Source of the DNA: Nocardiopsis sp. NRRL B-16309
GTDB taxonomy: Bacteria; Actinomycetota; Actinomycetes; Streptosporangiales; Streptosporangiaceae
Reading direction: 5' to 3'
Length of the DNA stretch: 64,000 bases
NCBI RefSeq assembly: GCF_001279585.1
Contig: NZ_LGEC01000075.1
Coordinates: 1 to 64,000 of the forward strand
How positions within the stretch are numbered: the first letter of the stretch is position 1; each line of letters opens with the position of its first letter. Below, piece after piece: positions 1-8,708 of the stretch. Under the pieces are notes generated by a model. That model had not been told where the DNA came from and made no database searches. It saw only the letters and a list, made by a program, of their open reading frames with translations. The translations under genes were made by a program, and so were the position numbers.

Positions 1-1587
1 CTCCTGCGCCGGGCGCTCTCCGCGGCCGTCGCCCTCGTCCTGTGCCTCGGACTGACCAGCCTCACGGCCGGTCCGGCCCAGGCCGCCGACATCGACACCG
101 GCGCCTACTACGTCCTGCGCAACCACCACAGCGGCCTGGTCGCCGACGTGGACGGCGGCTCCACCGAGGACGGCGCCGAGCTCGTCCAGTGGGAGCGCAC
201 CGACCGCCCCTGGCAGCAGTTCCGGTTCGTGCCCGCCGGCGACGGCTACTACCGCATCGTCAACCGCAACAGCGGCAAGGCCATCGACGTGTGGGAGCAC
301 TCCACCGAGGACGGCGCCGAGATCCGCCAGTACACCGACCTGGGCAACCCCAACCAGCAGTGGCTGCCGGTCGACACCGGCGACGGCGTCTCCTTCGTCA
401 ACCGCAACAGCGGCAAGGCCCTGGAGGTGTGGGACTGGAGCACCGAGCCCGGCGGCCGTCTGTCCCAGTTCGAGCACCACGGCGGCGCCGCGCAGGTGTG
501 GTCCCTGGTCGAGGTCGACGGCGGGTCCGGTGACGACTGCGGCGCGGGCACTCCCACCACCGAGGCCGTACAGAACGGCTCCACCTGGACCGCGCGCCGC
601 GGATCCGACACCCTCTACACCGGCGGCGACATGCTGACCGCCATGCGCGAGGCCGTCGACGGCCTCACCCCCGGTCGCTCATCGCAGGAGCGCGTGGTCG
701 TGCGAGGTTCCGGGTCGATGCCCGCCAACACCTCGTTGGACCTGCCCAGCCACACCTCGCTGGAGGTCTGCGGCACCATCGACGTCACCGGTACCCCCAC
801 CGGAAACAACGCCGCCGTGCGCATCCGGCACGCGGAGGACGTCTCCGTCCCCCACCTGTCGCTGACCGGGACCCCGTACTTCGGTGTCTACGTCCGGACG
901 TCGGAGAACGTGCACTTCGGGCAGATCGACCTGCGCCTGTCGAGCGGTCTGGGCATGCGGATCGACAGCCGTGACAACGACGCGGTCCGCGAGGCGCGCG
1001 ACATCAGCATCGACGACGTCTACGTCTCCGGTACCGACAACCACGGTGTCGAGACCTACGGTGTCGACGGTCTGACCATCGGGACCGTGACGGCGCGCGA
1101 CACCGGGTACTCCGGCCTGCTGCTCAACGACACCGTCAACGCCACGGTCGGCCGGGTCGACGCCGAGGGCGCCGGGACCGGGACCGGCTACGCGGCCTTC
1201 CGGATGGCCAACCGCAACGGCCGGGTCGGCGACTCCTACCCGACCAACATCCGCGTGGGCGAGGTCCGCGCGCGCGGCGGCGGCCGGGGGATCTTCTGCG
1301 TCTCCGAGAGCGGGGGAGCGGTGATCGAGCGCGTCGACATCGCCAACACCGGCAACAACGCCATGCTCATCGAGAACTGCCACAACGTGACCGTCGCCAG
1401 CCAGGGCGGATCGGTCGCCGGGCCGGGCGACATCCGGATCGCCGCCCGCTCGGAGTTCGCCAACACCTCCGACATCACCTTCGAGAACCTGGACCTGACC
1501 GACACCGCGATCACCGAGAACCCGTGCGCCGTCAACACCGTCGTGCGCGGCATCACCTGGAACGACAGCCAGGACAACACCTGCTGA
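1..1587 (+). CDS. Secreted ricin-lectin / right-handed beta-helix protein, 5' end outside window
   Basis: The frame is open from base 1, so the start lies upstream; 528 codons are visible. The first 28 residues are a signal-peptide core (hydrophobic VALVLCLGL, then AQA-AD as cleavage site), so the protein is exported. Residues about 29-178 form a ricin-type beta-trefoil: repeated VNRNSGKA blocks and QxW-like endings (NQQW, AQVW), usually a carbohydrate-binding fold. A short GS-rich linker leads to about 330 residues of repeated N-, G-, D- and V-rich strands typical of a right-handed parallel beta-helix, the fold of pectate lyases and related polysaccharide enzymes. The catalytic class cannot be read from the sequence. 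Its 3' end overlaps the convergent gene by 35 bases. Inference: an extracellular polysaccharide-acting protein. Confidence 0.8.
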   Translation, partial: LLRRALSAAVALVLCLGLTSLTAGPAQAADIDTGAYYVLRNHHSGLVADVDGGSTEDGAELVQWERTDRPWQQFRFVPAGDGYYRIVNRNSGKAIDVWEHSTEDGAEIRQYTDLGNPNQQWLPVDTGDGVSFVNRNSGKALEVWDWSTEPGGRLSQFEHHGGAAQVWSLVEVDGGSGDDCGAGTPTTEAVQNGSTWTARRGSDTLYTGGDMLTAMREAVDGLTPGRSSQERVVVRGSGSMPANTSLDLPSHTSLEVCGTIDVTGTPTGNNAAVRIRHAEDVSVPHLSLTGTPYFGVYVRTSENVHFGQIDLRLSSGLGMRIDSRDNDAVREARDISIDDVYVSGTDNHGVETYGVDGLTIGTVTARDTGYSGLLLNDTVNATVGRVDAEGAGTGTGYAAFRMANRNGRVGDSYPTNIRVGEVRARGGGRGIFCVSESGGAVIERVDIANTGNNAMLIENCHNVTVASQGGSVAGPGDIRIAARSEFANTSDITFENLDLTDTAITENPCAVNTVVRGITWNDSQDNTC

Positions 1588-3340
1588 CCGCTCCCCGCGG
1601 TCGGTGGGCCGGGGCCCGGTCCGTCCGGGCCCCGGCCGTCCGCTCGGCCAGCCACGCGGGCGTGTGCTCCGCCGTGCGCGGGAAGTAGGCGAGGTCCAGG
1701 GCGTAGCCGAAGTCCAGCGGCGGCAGGTCGAACGCCGGCTCGGAGCCGAAGTCGTAGGAGGCGCGGAACTCTCCGGCTCCGGGACCGCACACCAGCCGGA
1801 ACCCGAACCACGTGCCGCGTCCGGGCCGGTACAGGCCCGACCTCAGCCGCCGGACCAGGTACGGGACCCGGAAGGGGACCGGGCCGACGCGGACCCGCCC
1901 GTCCTCGCCGGTCACCCGGACCCGCAACCGCTCGTAGCCGACCAGGCAGCGGGCGTCGAGCTCCACCTCACGCCATCCGGGCGTGCGGCGCTCGGTGAGG
2001 AACCGGTGCACGTCCGCGAGCAGGGCCCGCTCCGCGTCCTCGTCGAGGGGTTCCGTGGGGCGTGCGGGGCTCGCGCGCGACGCCGGGGCGGGCGGCAGGC
2101 ACAGGGTCTCCCGCGACAACAGGTCAGCCCAGGAGGGACGCCAGGCCGGAGCGCGCCGGTCCATCTCCCGGCGCAGGTGGTGCAGCGCGCCGACCTCATC
2201 GGTCGGTGTCGACCCGAGGCCGCCCTCGGGCGGGCCGTCGAAGCGGCGCCGCGCCTCGACCCCGTCCCGCGCCACGCTCAACCGCAGGCCGAGCCAGCGG
2301 CCGCGTTCGGGGTCGCCCTCGTCCTCGCGCAGCGCGGCGAGGCACTCCATCAGCTCCGTGTCGTACTCCTTGTACAGGGTGCCGCCGCCGTCCGTGATCC
2401 TGCGGTTCCCCCGGAAGTCGTAGTGCAGGGTGGCGGCGCCCGGGTGCGCCAGGCCGAGGTCGCGCACGCGGGACACCACGCGCTCCAGGGCGGGGGTCGC
2501 CTCGACCGGCGGCCGGTCCAGCTCGGGGGAGCGGGCCATGGCGTCACCGACCAGGAGGGCCCACTCGCGTTCGCTGATCACGGGTCGCGGTGCCCGGGGC
2601 GTGCGCCCGGCCGCGGCCGTGAGGCGCGGGCGCTCGGAACCGGGGGTCAGGCCCAGGAGGTGTGCCGTCTCTCGCGCGGCCTCCGCGTCCCACCTCCGGC
2701 CGCGGTCGCCGTCGCCGCCATCATCGTCCTCGTCCTCGTCGATGCGGTCCAGGACGCACAGGACGTCGGCCAGGGCACGGGCGTCGACGGTGCCCCGGCA
2801 CGCGTGCTCCATGAGGGCGGCGCCCGGCTCGGCGAGGGGGTCGTCTCCGTCCTCGTCCTCGGGGGCGTACCCGTCGAAGACCATCTCGACGATCTCCGCC
2901 GCCGCGCGGGCGGCCGTCGCGTACCGGGCGAAGGAGGCGCCGTCGGACTCCCAGTCGTCGGGGTAGGGCGTGTGCTCCCATCCGCCCCCGTCCCACCAGT
3001 ACACGAAGCCGATGTTCTCGCGGAACCGCCGGTCACGGATCCAGGCCCAGGGGAGCCAGTCGGGTGCCCCGTCGAGGAAGTCCACCGGACGCCTGTCATG
3101 GCGGGTGGCGTCGCTGGAGTCGCGGTCGTGGCCCACCAGGACCGCTCGCCCGTGGCCGCACCAGGCCAGCCGCCAGTCGCTGCTCCCGCCGTCGTCGAAG
3201 CACAGGGCCGGGCCCTCCAGGCGGAACGGGCCGAAGGGGTCCGCCTTCCCGGAGACGAGCGCCGCGAGCGCCCCGGCGTGGGCCCAGAGCAGCTCCGGCG
3301 GAGGCGGGTGGCCGGTGTGGCCGGAGCCGTGGGTAGTCAT
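1553..3340 (-). CDS. Hypothetical 595-aa protein
   Basis: I do not recognise this family with confidence. The start at 3340 is preceded by GGAAGAGGA four bases upstream; an in-frame ATG at 3355 is the alternative. It has no signal peptide or membrane segment. The N-terminal third is rich in Trp and acidic residues (YWWDGGGWEH, a DEDEDD run around residues 195-205). The C-terminal half holds two similar-looking stretches: one around LHYDFRGNR...YDTELMECLAAL, the other ending YDFGSEPAFD...YALDLAYFPR. The second vaguely recalls YezG/DUF600-type immunity proteins, which is a guess. It is monocistronic and converges on the lectin gene with a 35-base 3' overlap. Coding is supported by third-position GC and by length. 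Confidence 0.65.
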   Translation of the reverse strand: MTTHGSGHTGHPPPPELLWAHAGALAALVSGKADPFGPFRLEGPALCFDDGGSSDWRLAWCGHGRAVLVGHDRDSSDATRHDRRPVDFLDGAPDWLPWAWIRDRRFRENIGFVYWWDGGGWEHTPYPDDWESDGASFARYATAARAAAEIVEMVFDGYAPEDEDGDDPLAEPGAALMEHACRGTVDARALADVLCVLDRIDEDEDDDGGDGDRGRRWDAEAARETAHLLGLTPGSERPRLTAAAGRTPRAPRPVISEREWALLVGDAMARSPELDRPPVEATPALERVVSRVRDLGLAHPGAATLHYDFRGNRRITDGGGTLYKEYDTELMECLAALREDEGDPERGRWLGLRLSVARDGVEARRRFDGPPEGGLGSTPTDEVGALHHLRREMDRRAPAWRPSWADLLSRETLCLPPAPASRASPARPTEPLDEDAERALLADVHRFLTERRTPGWREVELDARCLVGYERLRVRVTGEDGRVRVGPVPFRVPYLVRRLRSGLYRPGRGTWFGFRLVCGPGAGEFRASYDFGSEPAFDLPPLDFGYALDLAYFPRTAEHTPAWLAERTAGARTDRAPAHRPRGAVSRCCPGCRSR

Positions 3341-3561
3341 GGAGTCCTCTTCCATGGTCGTGGGGAGCGGGTTCTCATGTTGTACCGGACCGTACGGACA
3401 GCGGACCCGGTCGGCGGCGGGCGGGCATCGGCGCGCTCGGCGGCGGGCGGGCATCGGCGCGCTCGGCGGCGGCCACGGAACACGGCCTAGGATGCTGCCG
3501 TATCGCGAATGTGAGCGATCACGATGTGGAAGCACCGTCGTTCCCGTGGAGAGGCCCCACC

Positions 3562-4761
3562 ATGTCCCTGCAGTACCGCACGACGGTCTACCGCGACGTC
3601 CGGCCCATGGGCGGCGCGCCCGTCGACCTGGTGGTCGTGGACGGCATGATCGCGCAGACACCGGTGGGCGAGGCGCACGTGGTGGACTGCGGCGGCCGGA
3701 TCGCCCTGCCGACCCTCGTGGACGCGCACATCCACCCCGACAAGACCACGTGGGGCGAACCCTGGATCGCGCGGCGCCCGGCCCGGGGCATCGCCGACCT
3801 CGCCGAACAGGACGCCGACCTGTTCCGCACCCTGGCCAGCCCCGTCGAGGAGCGCGCCCACCGGCTGATGGCGCACGCGGTCGCCCAGGGCACCCGTGCC
3901 ATGCGCGCGCACGCCGACGTGGCCCCCGCCTTCGGGCTGGCCGGTGTGGCGGCGCTCGGTGAGGCGCGCGCACGCCTGGCGCCCGCCCTGGACGTACAGA
4001 TCGTGGCCTTCCCCCAGCACGGGGTCCGCCGGGCGCCGGGCACCGAGGCCCTGCTGGACGAGGCGGCCCGGACCGGCGCCGTCGACCTCGTGGGCGGGAT
4101 CGACCCCGGCACCTTCGACGGTGACCCCCAGGGCCAGCTCGACCTGGTGTTCGGTATCGCCGACCTGCACGGGATCGGCGTCGACGTCCACCTGCACGAC
4201 CGGGGCGCCCCCGGCCTCACCGCGATCCGCGGCATCATCGAGCGCACCCGGGCCCTGGACATGGGCGGCAGGGTCACCGTCAGCCACGCGTTCCGCGTCC
4301 CCGAGGACAGCGGTGAGGCGCTGCGCCGCCTGGCCGACGACCTCGCCGACGCCGGGATCGGGCTCACCACGGTCGCGCCCGGCCCGCGGAGCGTCCTGCC
4401 GACCGACGTGCTCCTCGAACGGGGGGTGCGCGTCGGGCTCGGCTCCGACGGCGTGCGCGACTCCTGGAGCCCCTTCGGTAACGCGGACATGCTGCACAGG
4501 GCGCACCTGCTCGCCCGGTGCCGCGGCGCGCGGCTGGACGAGGACCTGTCGGCGGCCTACCTCACCGCCGCCCACGCCGGGGCCGACCTCCTGGGCCTGC
4601 CCCGGGCCGACTTCACACGGGGCGCGCCCGCCGACTTCCTCCTGGTGGAGGGGGAGTGCCTGCCCCAGATCGTGGTCGACGTCCCCGACCGCTGGGCCGT
4701 GGTGCGCGCCGGACACGTGGTCGCCCGGGACGGCGTCATGGTCCAGCCGCGCGGCGCCTGA
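3562..4761 (+). CDS. Amidohydrolase, cytosine-deaminase-like
   Basis: A 399-aa metal-dependent hydrolase of the amidohydrolase superfamily, nearest in look to cytosine deaminase and N-isopropylammelide hydrolases. Visible sites: the HxH metal motif in VDAHIHPDKTTWG near residues 58-70, a VHLHD strand near the middle, VSHAF as the third metal His, and LGSDGV with the metal-binding Asp. The Glu expected after the middle HxD of E. coli cytosine deaminase is not evident in VHLHDRGAPG, so the substrate may not be cytosine. The start at 3562 is chosen because GGAGAGG lies 7 bases upstream; an upstream GTG at 3511 lacks such a site. It stands alone on the plus strand and diverges from the hypothetical gene. 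Likely cytoplasmic deamination of a heterocycle; substrate unknown. Confidence 0.8.
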   Translation: MSLQYRTTVYRDVRPMGGAPVDLVVVDGMIAQTPVGEAHVVDCGGRIALPTLVDAHIHPDKTTWGEPWIARRPARGIADLAEQDADLFRTLASPVEERAHRLMAHAVAQGTRAMRAHADVAPAFGLAGVAALGEARARLAPALDVQIVAFPQHGVRRAPGTEALLDEAARTGAVDLVGGIDPGTFDGDPQGQLDLVFGIADLHGIGVDVHLHDRGAPGLTAIRGIIERTRALDMGGRVTVSHAFRVPEDSGEALRRLADDLADAGIGLTTVAPGPRSVLPTDVLLERGVRVGLGSDGVRDSWSPFGNADMLHRAHLLARCRGARLDEDLSAAYLTAAHAGADLLGLPRADFTRGAPADFLLVEGECLPQIVVDVPDRWAVVRAGHVVARDGVMVQPRGA

Positions 4762-5157
4762 CGCACGGCCGTCGGACCCGGCCCCATGGGCGGCCCCATG
4801 GGCGGGCCCGCGGTCGGCCCACGGCCAGGGCCGCCGGTGGCCGAGCCTGAGCCCCCCGCGGCCGGGGCCGCCGGTGGTCGAGCCCGAGCCCCGCGGCCGG
4901 GGCCGTCGGTGGTCGAGCCCGCCCCGCGGTCGGCCCACGGCCGGTCCCGCCCGAGGGTGTCGATGTCCAGGACGACGTCAATCCGGGCAAGACGACGACC
5001 ACTGGGAGCCGACGCAGGGCAAACAGCTGGCTCGGGTTGCGCCATCTCCGGACAGAAGACCTGTCCCGCCCGGTCGAGCCGGGTAGTGCCCCACGCGTAG
5101 GGCCCGAGAGGAGCGTCCGTCCGCCGGGCGGAACCGTAGACGGGCAGGGAGGTCACT
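4762..5157 (+). other. Intergenic region with imperfect direct repeats
   Basis: A 396-base gap between the amidohydrolase and the PRC-barrel gene. It contains no convincing gene. Most of it is the GC-rich repeat cluster described separately; the last 100 bases presumably hold the promoter and leader of the next gene, with GGGAGG just ahead of the GTG start at 5158. Confidence 0.6.
4807..4942 (+). repeat. Cluster of 35-37-base imperfect direct repeats
   Basis: Three copies of a GGGCCG(C/T)CGGTGG-led unit start at 4828, 4865 and 4900, so the period is 37 then 35. The array is bracketed by two copies of a 20-base word, cccgcggtcggcccacggcc, at 4807-4826 and 4923-4942. The copies differ at a few bases, so the array is not recent. 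It does not keep a reading frame and has no CRISPR-like unique spacers. Confidence 0.75.
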
Positions 5158-6030
5158 GTGGCGTACAACATCGGGGCCGAGGGACTCGTCGGGCACCGCG
5201 TGCTCGACGACCAGGGCCAGAACATCGGAAAGATCAAGCAGGTCTTCCTGGACGAGCGAACGAACGAGCCGACGTGGGTGTCGGTCCACACCGGACTCTT
5301 CGGGCTCAAGGAGACGCTCGTCCCCCTCAAGGGATCGCGGCACGTGGAGGACGACATCCAGGTGCCCTACGACAAGACCACGGTCAAGGACGCGCCCAAC
5401 GTCGAGGGGGGCCACAACCTGACCGACGAGGAGAAGGCCGTCATCAGCGACTACTTCGCCAGGCACGGGAGCGTCCCCCGGCAGGCGGGCGGCGAGGCCG
5501 ACCGCATGACGGGCACCGCCGCCACCCCACGCGAGGGCATGGCCGACGAGGGCCCCGCGATGGACGCGGAGATGACCGGCGAGGGCTCCGCCATGCGCGC
5601 GGGCATGGCCGGCGAGCGCGGCGACTGGGCCGGGACCGCCGAGGACGAAGAGGTCCGGATGGTCCGCCACGAGGAAGAGGTGGACATCGGCGTCGAGCGG
5701 CGCGAGAGCGGGCAGGCGAGGATCCACAAGAGCGTCGAGAGCGAGCGCTTCGACGAGACGGTCCCGCTGCACCACGAGGAGATCCAGGTGGAGCGCCGCC
5801 CGATCACCGACCCCTCCCAGGTCGAGGACACCGAGGGCATGGCGGAGGACGAGGAGCGGTTCGTCCTCCACGAGGAGCGCCCCGTGGTCTCCAAGAGGGA
5901 GGTCCCGGTCGAGGAGGTCAGGGTCCGCAAGCAGGAGGTGGCCCACGACGAGCACGTCGAGGGCGAGCGTCGGCGCGAGCGGATCGAGATGGACGACGGG
6001 GACGAGCCCGGCGGTCCCGCTCCCCGGTGA
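5158..6030 (+). CDS. PRC-barrel and DUF2382 (YsnF/AvaK-type) protein
   Basis: A 290-aa protein. Residues about 1-90 form a PRC barrel (GLVGHRVLDDQGQNIGKI...), a small beta fold found in RimM and photoreaction-centre H subunits. Residues about 100-160 are a low-complexity Gly/Met/Ala/Asp linker with repeated EGMADEGPAM-like words. Residues about 165-285 form the charged DUF2382 domain with HEEEVDIGVERRE, HHEEIQVERRPI and HDEHVEGERRRE repeats, named after YsnF, a Bacillus general-stress protein. The fusion is common in actinomycetes and is generally thought stress-related, but its biochemical role is unknown. GTG start with GGGAGG 6 bases upstream. No membrane segment. Confidence 0.85.
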   Translation: MAYNIGAEGLVGHRVLDDQGQNIGKIKQVFLDERTNEPTWVSVHTGLFGLKETLVPLKGSRHVEDDIQVPYDKTTVKDAPNVEGGHNLTDEEKAVISDYFARHGSVPRQAGGEADRMTGTAATPREGMADEGPAMDAEMTGEGSAMRAGMAGERGDWAGTAEDEEVRMVRHEEEVDIGVERRESGQARIHKSVESERFDETVPLHHEEIQVERRPITDPSQVEDTEGMAEDEERFVLHEERPVVSKREVPVEEVRVRKQEVAHDEHVEGERRRERIEMDDGDEPGGPAPR

Positions 6031-6195
6031 GCCGTTCCCGCGTCCGGCCCGCGGCCACGGCCCCAGGCCCGCTCCAGGAGCCGGCGGGCCTGGCCCGGGC
6101 ACACACCGGTGCCCCGCCGGGGTGTCGTCCCCGCGCGGGGCACACGGCGCGACTAGGGTCTCACTGCGGGTCACCGACGTGGAGGGGAAGACGCG

Positions 6196-7578
6196 TTGAG
6201 CGAGGGCATGAGCGAGAAGTCCGCAGGGGAGGGGCCCGCCGGAGGACACACCGAGCGCGGGACCGAGCCGCGGGGCCGCGAAGCCGAACCGGGACGCGGC
6301 CACACCATCGTCGTGGGCGCGGGGATGGCCGGACTGGCCGCCGCCGACCGGCTCGCGGACGAGGGCGAGCGCGTCACCGTGGTCGAGGCCCGCGACCGCC
6401 TGGGCGGGCGCATCCACTCCGTCGACGTCTGGGACGGCGTCACCCTGGACGTGGGCGCCTCCTGGATGCGCGGGGAGCGCAACAATCCCCTGGCCGACCT
6501 GGTCCGCGAGGCCGGAGTGCCCACCGCCGTGTTCAACCGGGCCACCGAGACCGCCTACGACCCCAAGGGCCGCCGGCTGCTCTTCGACCGCCACCGCCGC
6601 AACATGGAGGACGTCAACCTCCTGCACGAGCACATGTACTGGGCCAACGTCGGCGCCAGTTCACAGGAGTCGATCGAGGAGGGCATCGCGCAGGCCCTGC
6701 ACGACGCCAACCTGGTGCGCGGCCGGGCCCGGGACGCGGGGGAGATCGTGCACCGGCTCACCGAGGCCGACCACGGCGCCAGCGCCGACGAGGTCGCCTT
6801 CTCCGCCGTGGGCGCCGTGCACGAGTTCAGCGGCGACGACGTCGTCTTCCCCCAGGGCATGAGCCGGCTCACGGAGTACCTCGCCCAGGGCCTGGACGTG
6901 CGCCTGGGCCACGTGGTCGAGTCGGTCTCCCACGACGACCGCGGCGTCACCGTCCGCGCCGCCACCCCGGACGGGCCGGTGGCCCTGACCGCGGACCGCG
7001 CCCTGGTGACGCTGCCGCTGGGCGTGCTCCAGGCCGGCCGGGTGTCCTTCGAGCCGGCCCTGCCCGGGGACAAGCAGGACGCCGTCCGCAAGCTCGGCAC
7101 CGGACGCCTGGACAAGCTCTTCCTGCTCTTCGACGAGGTCTTCTGGGGCGACGCCGAGGTGATCGTCAACCTGGGCACCGAGGAGGGCACCTGGTTCCAC
7201 TGGTACGCCGGGCAGCGGGTGCTGGGCGCTCCCGTGCTGGCCACCCGCAACGGCGGCGGCGCCGCCCGGTTCCTGGCGCGGATGGAGGAGGACGAGGTCG
7301 TCGAGCACGCCATGTCCTCACTGCGCGGCATGTTCCGCAAGGCGCCGGACCCGGTCGCCCACTACCTCACGCACTGGTACGACGACCCCTTCGCCCGTGG
7401 CAGCTTCTCCTACACCGCAGTCGGGTCGGGGGACACTGACCGGCTCGCCCTGGGGCGGCCGGTCGGGGACCGGTTGTTCTTCGCGGGGGAGGCCACCGAG
7501 ATCGAGCACACGGCCACCGTCCACGGCGCCCTGCTCTCGGGGCGGCGCGAGGCCGACCGGGTCCTCGCCCTGGGCTGA
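6196..7578 (+). CDS. Flavin-dependent amine oxidase
   Basis: A 460-aa FAD enzyme of the monoamine/polyamine oxidase family. The dinucleotide-binding motif VGAGMAGLAAADRL sits near residues 38-51, followed by VVEARDRLGGRI, the conserved FAD-ribose Glu and the GG doublet. The C-terminal FAD motif reads FFAGEATEIEHTATVHGALLSG. The family oxidises primary, secondary or polyamines to aldehydes with release of peroxide. TTG start at 6196 after GGAGGGGAAG; ATG 6208 is an alternative. The first 34 residues are a Ser/Gly/Glu-rich extension without a signal sequence, so a cytoplasmic enzyme is expected. Monocistronic, convergent with the next gene. Exact substrate cannot be told. Confidence 0.87.
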   Translation: MSEGMSEKSAGEGPAGGHTERGTEPRGREAEPGRGHTIVVGAGMAGLAAADRLADEGERVTVVEARDRLGGRIHSVDVWDGVTLDVGASWMRGERNNPLADLVREAGVPTAVFNRATETAYDPKGRRLLFDRHRRNMEDVNLLHEHMYWANVGASSQESIEEGIAQALHDANLVRGRARDAGEIVHRLTEADHGASADEVAFSAVGAVHEFSGDDVVFPQGMSRLTEYLAQGLDVRLGHVVESVSHDDRGVTVRAATPDGPVALTADRALVTLPLGVLQAGRVSFEPALPGDKQDAVRKLGTGRLDKLFLLFDEVFWGDAEVIVNLGTEEGTWFHWYAGQRVLGAPVLATRNGGGAARFLARMEEDEVVEHAMSSLRGMFRKAPDPVAHYLTHWYDDPFARGSFSYTAVGSGDTDRLALGRPVGDRLFFAGEATEIEHTATVHGALLSGRREADRVLALG

Positions 7579-7798
7579 CCGGCCACGGGCCCGGGACCCG
7601 AACGCCGGGCCCGCCCGGGACGATCGCACTCGTCCGACTCGCGCTCGAACGCCCGGCTCGTCCGGTGCACCGGCACTCGCCCGTCCCCGAAGGCTCGGCC
7701 CGCCCGTTCGGGCACGTGCGCCCGGACCCTCCGGCCCATCCCGCACTCCGTCCGCCCGGCGCTCGGAGACCCGGCACACCCGCACCCGGACGCCGGGA

Positions 7799-8590
7799 TC
7801 AGGTGGCCAGCCGGCGCCGCACGGTGGTGAAGCCCGCCCGGCAGGCCCGCACCACCTCGCGGTGGTTGCGGTAGCGCTCCATCAGCCCGAACGGGCGCGG
7901 GTCGGGGTCGGGGGCGCCGTCGGCGTCGGTGATCGCCAGCTCCTGCCCGGTCAGCGTCCCGTAGCGGCTCCAGCGCTCCCAGCGCTCGAAGTCCGGGCTG
8001 GCCTGGTGGGAGAACACGAGCGCCTCCTCCCCGTGCCCCTCGACGTCGGCGCCGTCGCGCGCCCACAGCTCCACGGACGCGCCCGCGCCCGCCGACCAGT
8101 CGCGGGCGGTGACCACGTCCACGCGCACGTCGGAGTCCCGCTCGCGCACGAGCAGGGCGTCACCCGCCCGGGTCCGGGCGGGGATCTCGCGGACCCGGTC
8201 GACGTCGACCATGGTCACGATGGCGCGGGCCATCCACCACCAGTTCTCCTTGCGGGCCATCAGGCTGCCCACGCGAAGGCGCGACGGCGGATGCTTGACG
8301 ACCTCCTGCTCCACCAGGTCACCGCCGAACTCGCGGCCCTCGGGGTCCAGGTGCACGCGGACCCGCCCCGTGGCGACCAGGGTGGGCGCGTTCTCCCCGG
8401 CCGGCGCGGACACGCAGAACGCCGCGCGGTTCAGGAGCGAGTCGACCTCGGGCAGCAGGGCCAGGGGCAGGGCCACGCACGGGTGCTCGCCCAGGAGGGG
8501 GACGACGGGGACGCCGGTGGGCCCGTCCGGGGAGAGCCAGCACAGCTCACCAGTGGGGGCTCGGCGCCAAGCCGAGGCCAAATCGTTCAC
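7799..8590 (-). CDS. Pyridoxamine-phosphate-oxidase-like split-barrel protein
   Basis: A 263-aa protein with no close relative that I can name. Its middle (VSAPAGENAPTLVATGRVRVHLD...) and the pattern of beta strands fit the FMN-binding split barrel of pyridoxamine 5'-phosphate-oxidase relatives, such as flavin or F420-dependent reductases; this is a fold-level guess. GTG 8590 is chosen since AAAAGG lies just upstream; the longer frame from ATG 8620 would reach into the divergent cstA promoter. No signal peptide. It is divergent to cstA, 118 bases apart, so regulation may be shared. Confidence 0.55.
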   Translation of the reverse strand: MNDLASAWRRAPTGELCWLSPDGPTGVPVVPLLGEHPCVALPLALLPEVDSLLNRAAFCVSAPAGENAPTLVATGRVRVHLDPEGREFGGDLVEQEVVKHPPSRLRVGSLMARKENWWWMARAIVTMVDVDRVREIPARTRAGDALLVRERDSDVRVDVVTARDWSAGAGASVELWARDGADVEGHGEEALVFSHQASPDFERWERWSRYGTLTGQELAITDADGAPDPDPRPFGLMERYRNHREVVRACRAGFTTVRRRLAT

Positions 8591-8708
8591 GGCGCACCTT
8601 TTCTGTGACGAGGGCCTCATGTTAATTTCTCGGGACTGTACTGCAAAGCCCAGGACAAAGCACCCGCCGGCCACGAGCACACTCAGGTGCGAGATTGAAG
8701 GTTCCCCC

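Noticed and set aside
1236..1811. Minus-strand frame inside the beta-helix gene
   Set aside because: Antisense to a gene with clear signal peptide and repeats; no motif.
4807..4942. CRISPR array
   Set aside because: Repeats are imperfect, there are no unique spacers of constant length, and no cas genes are nearby.
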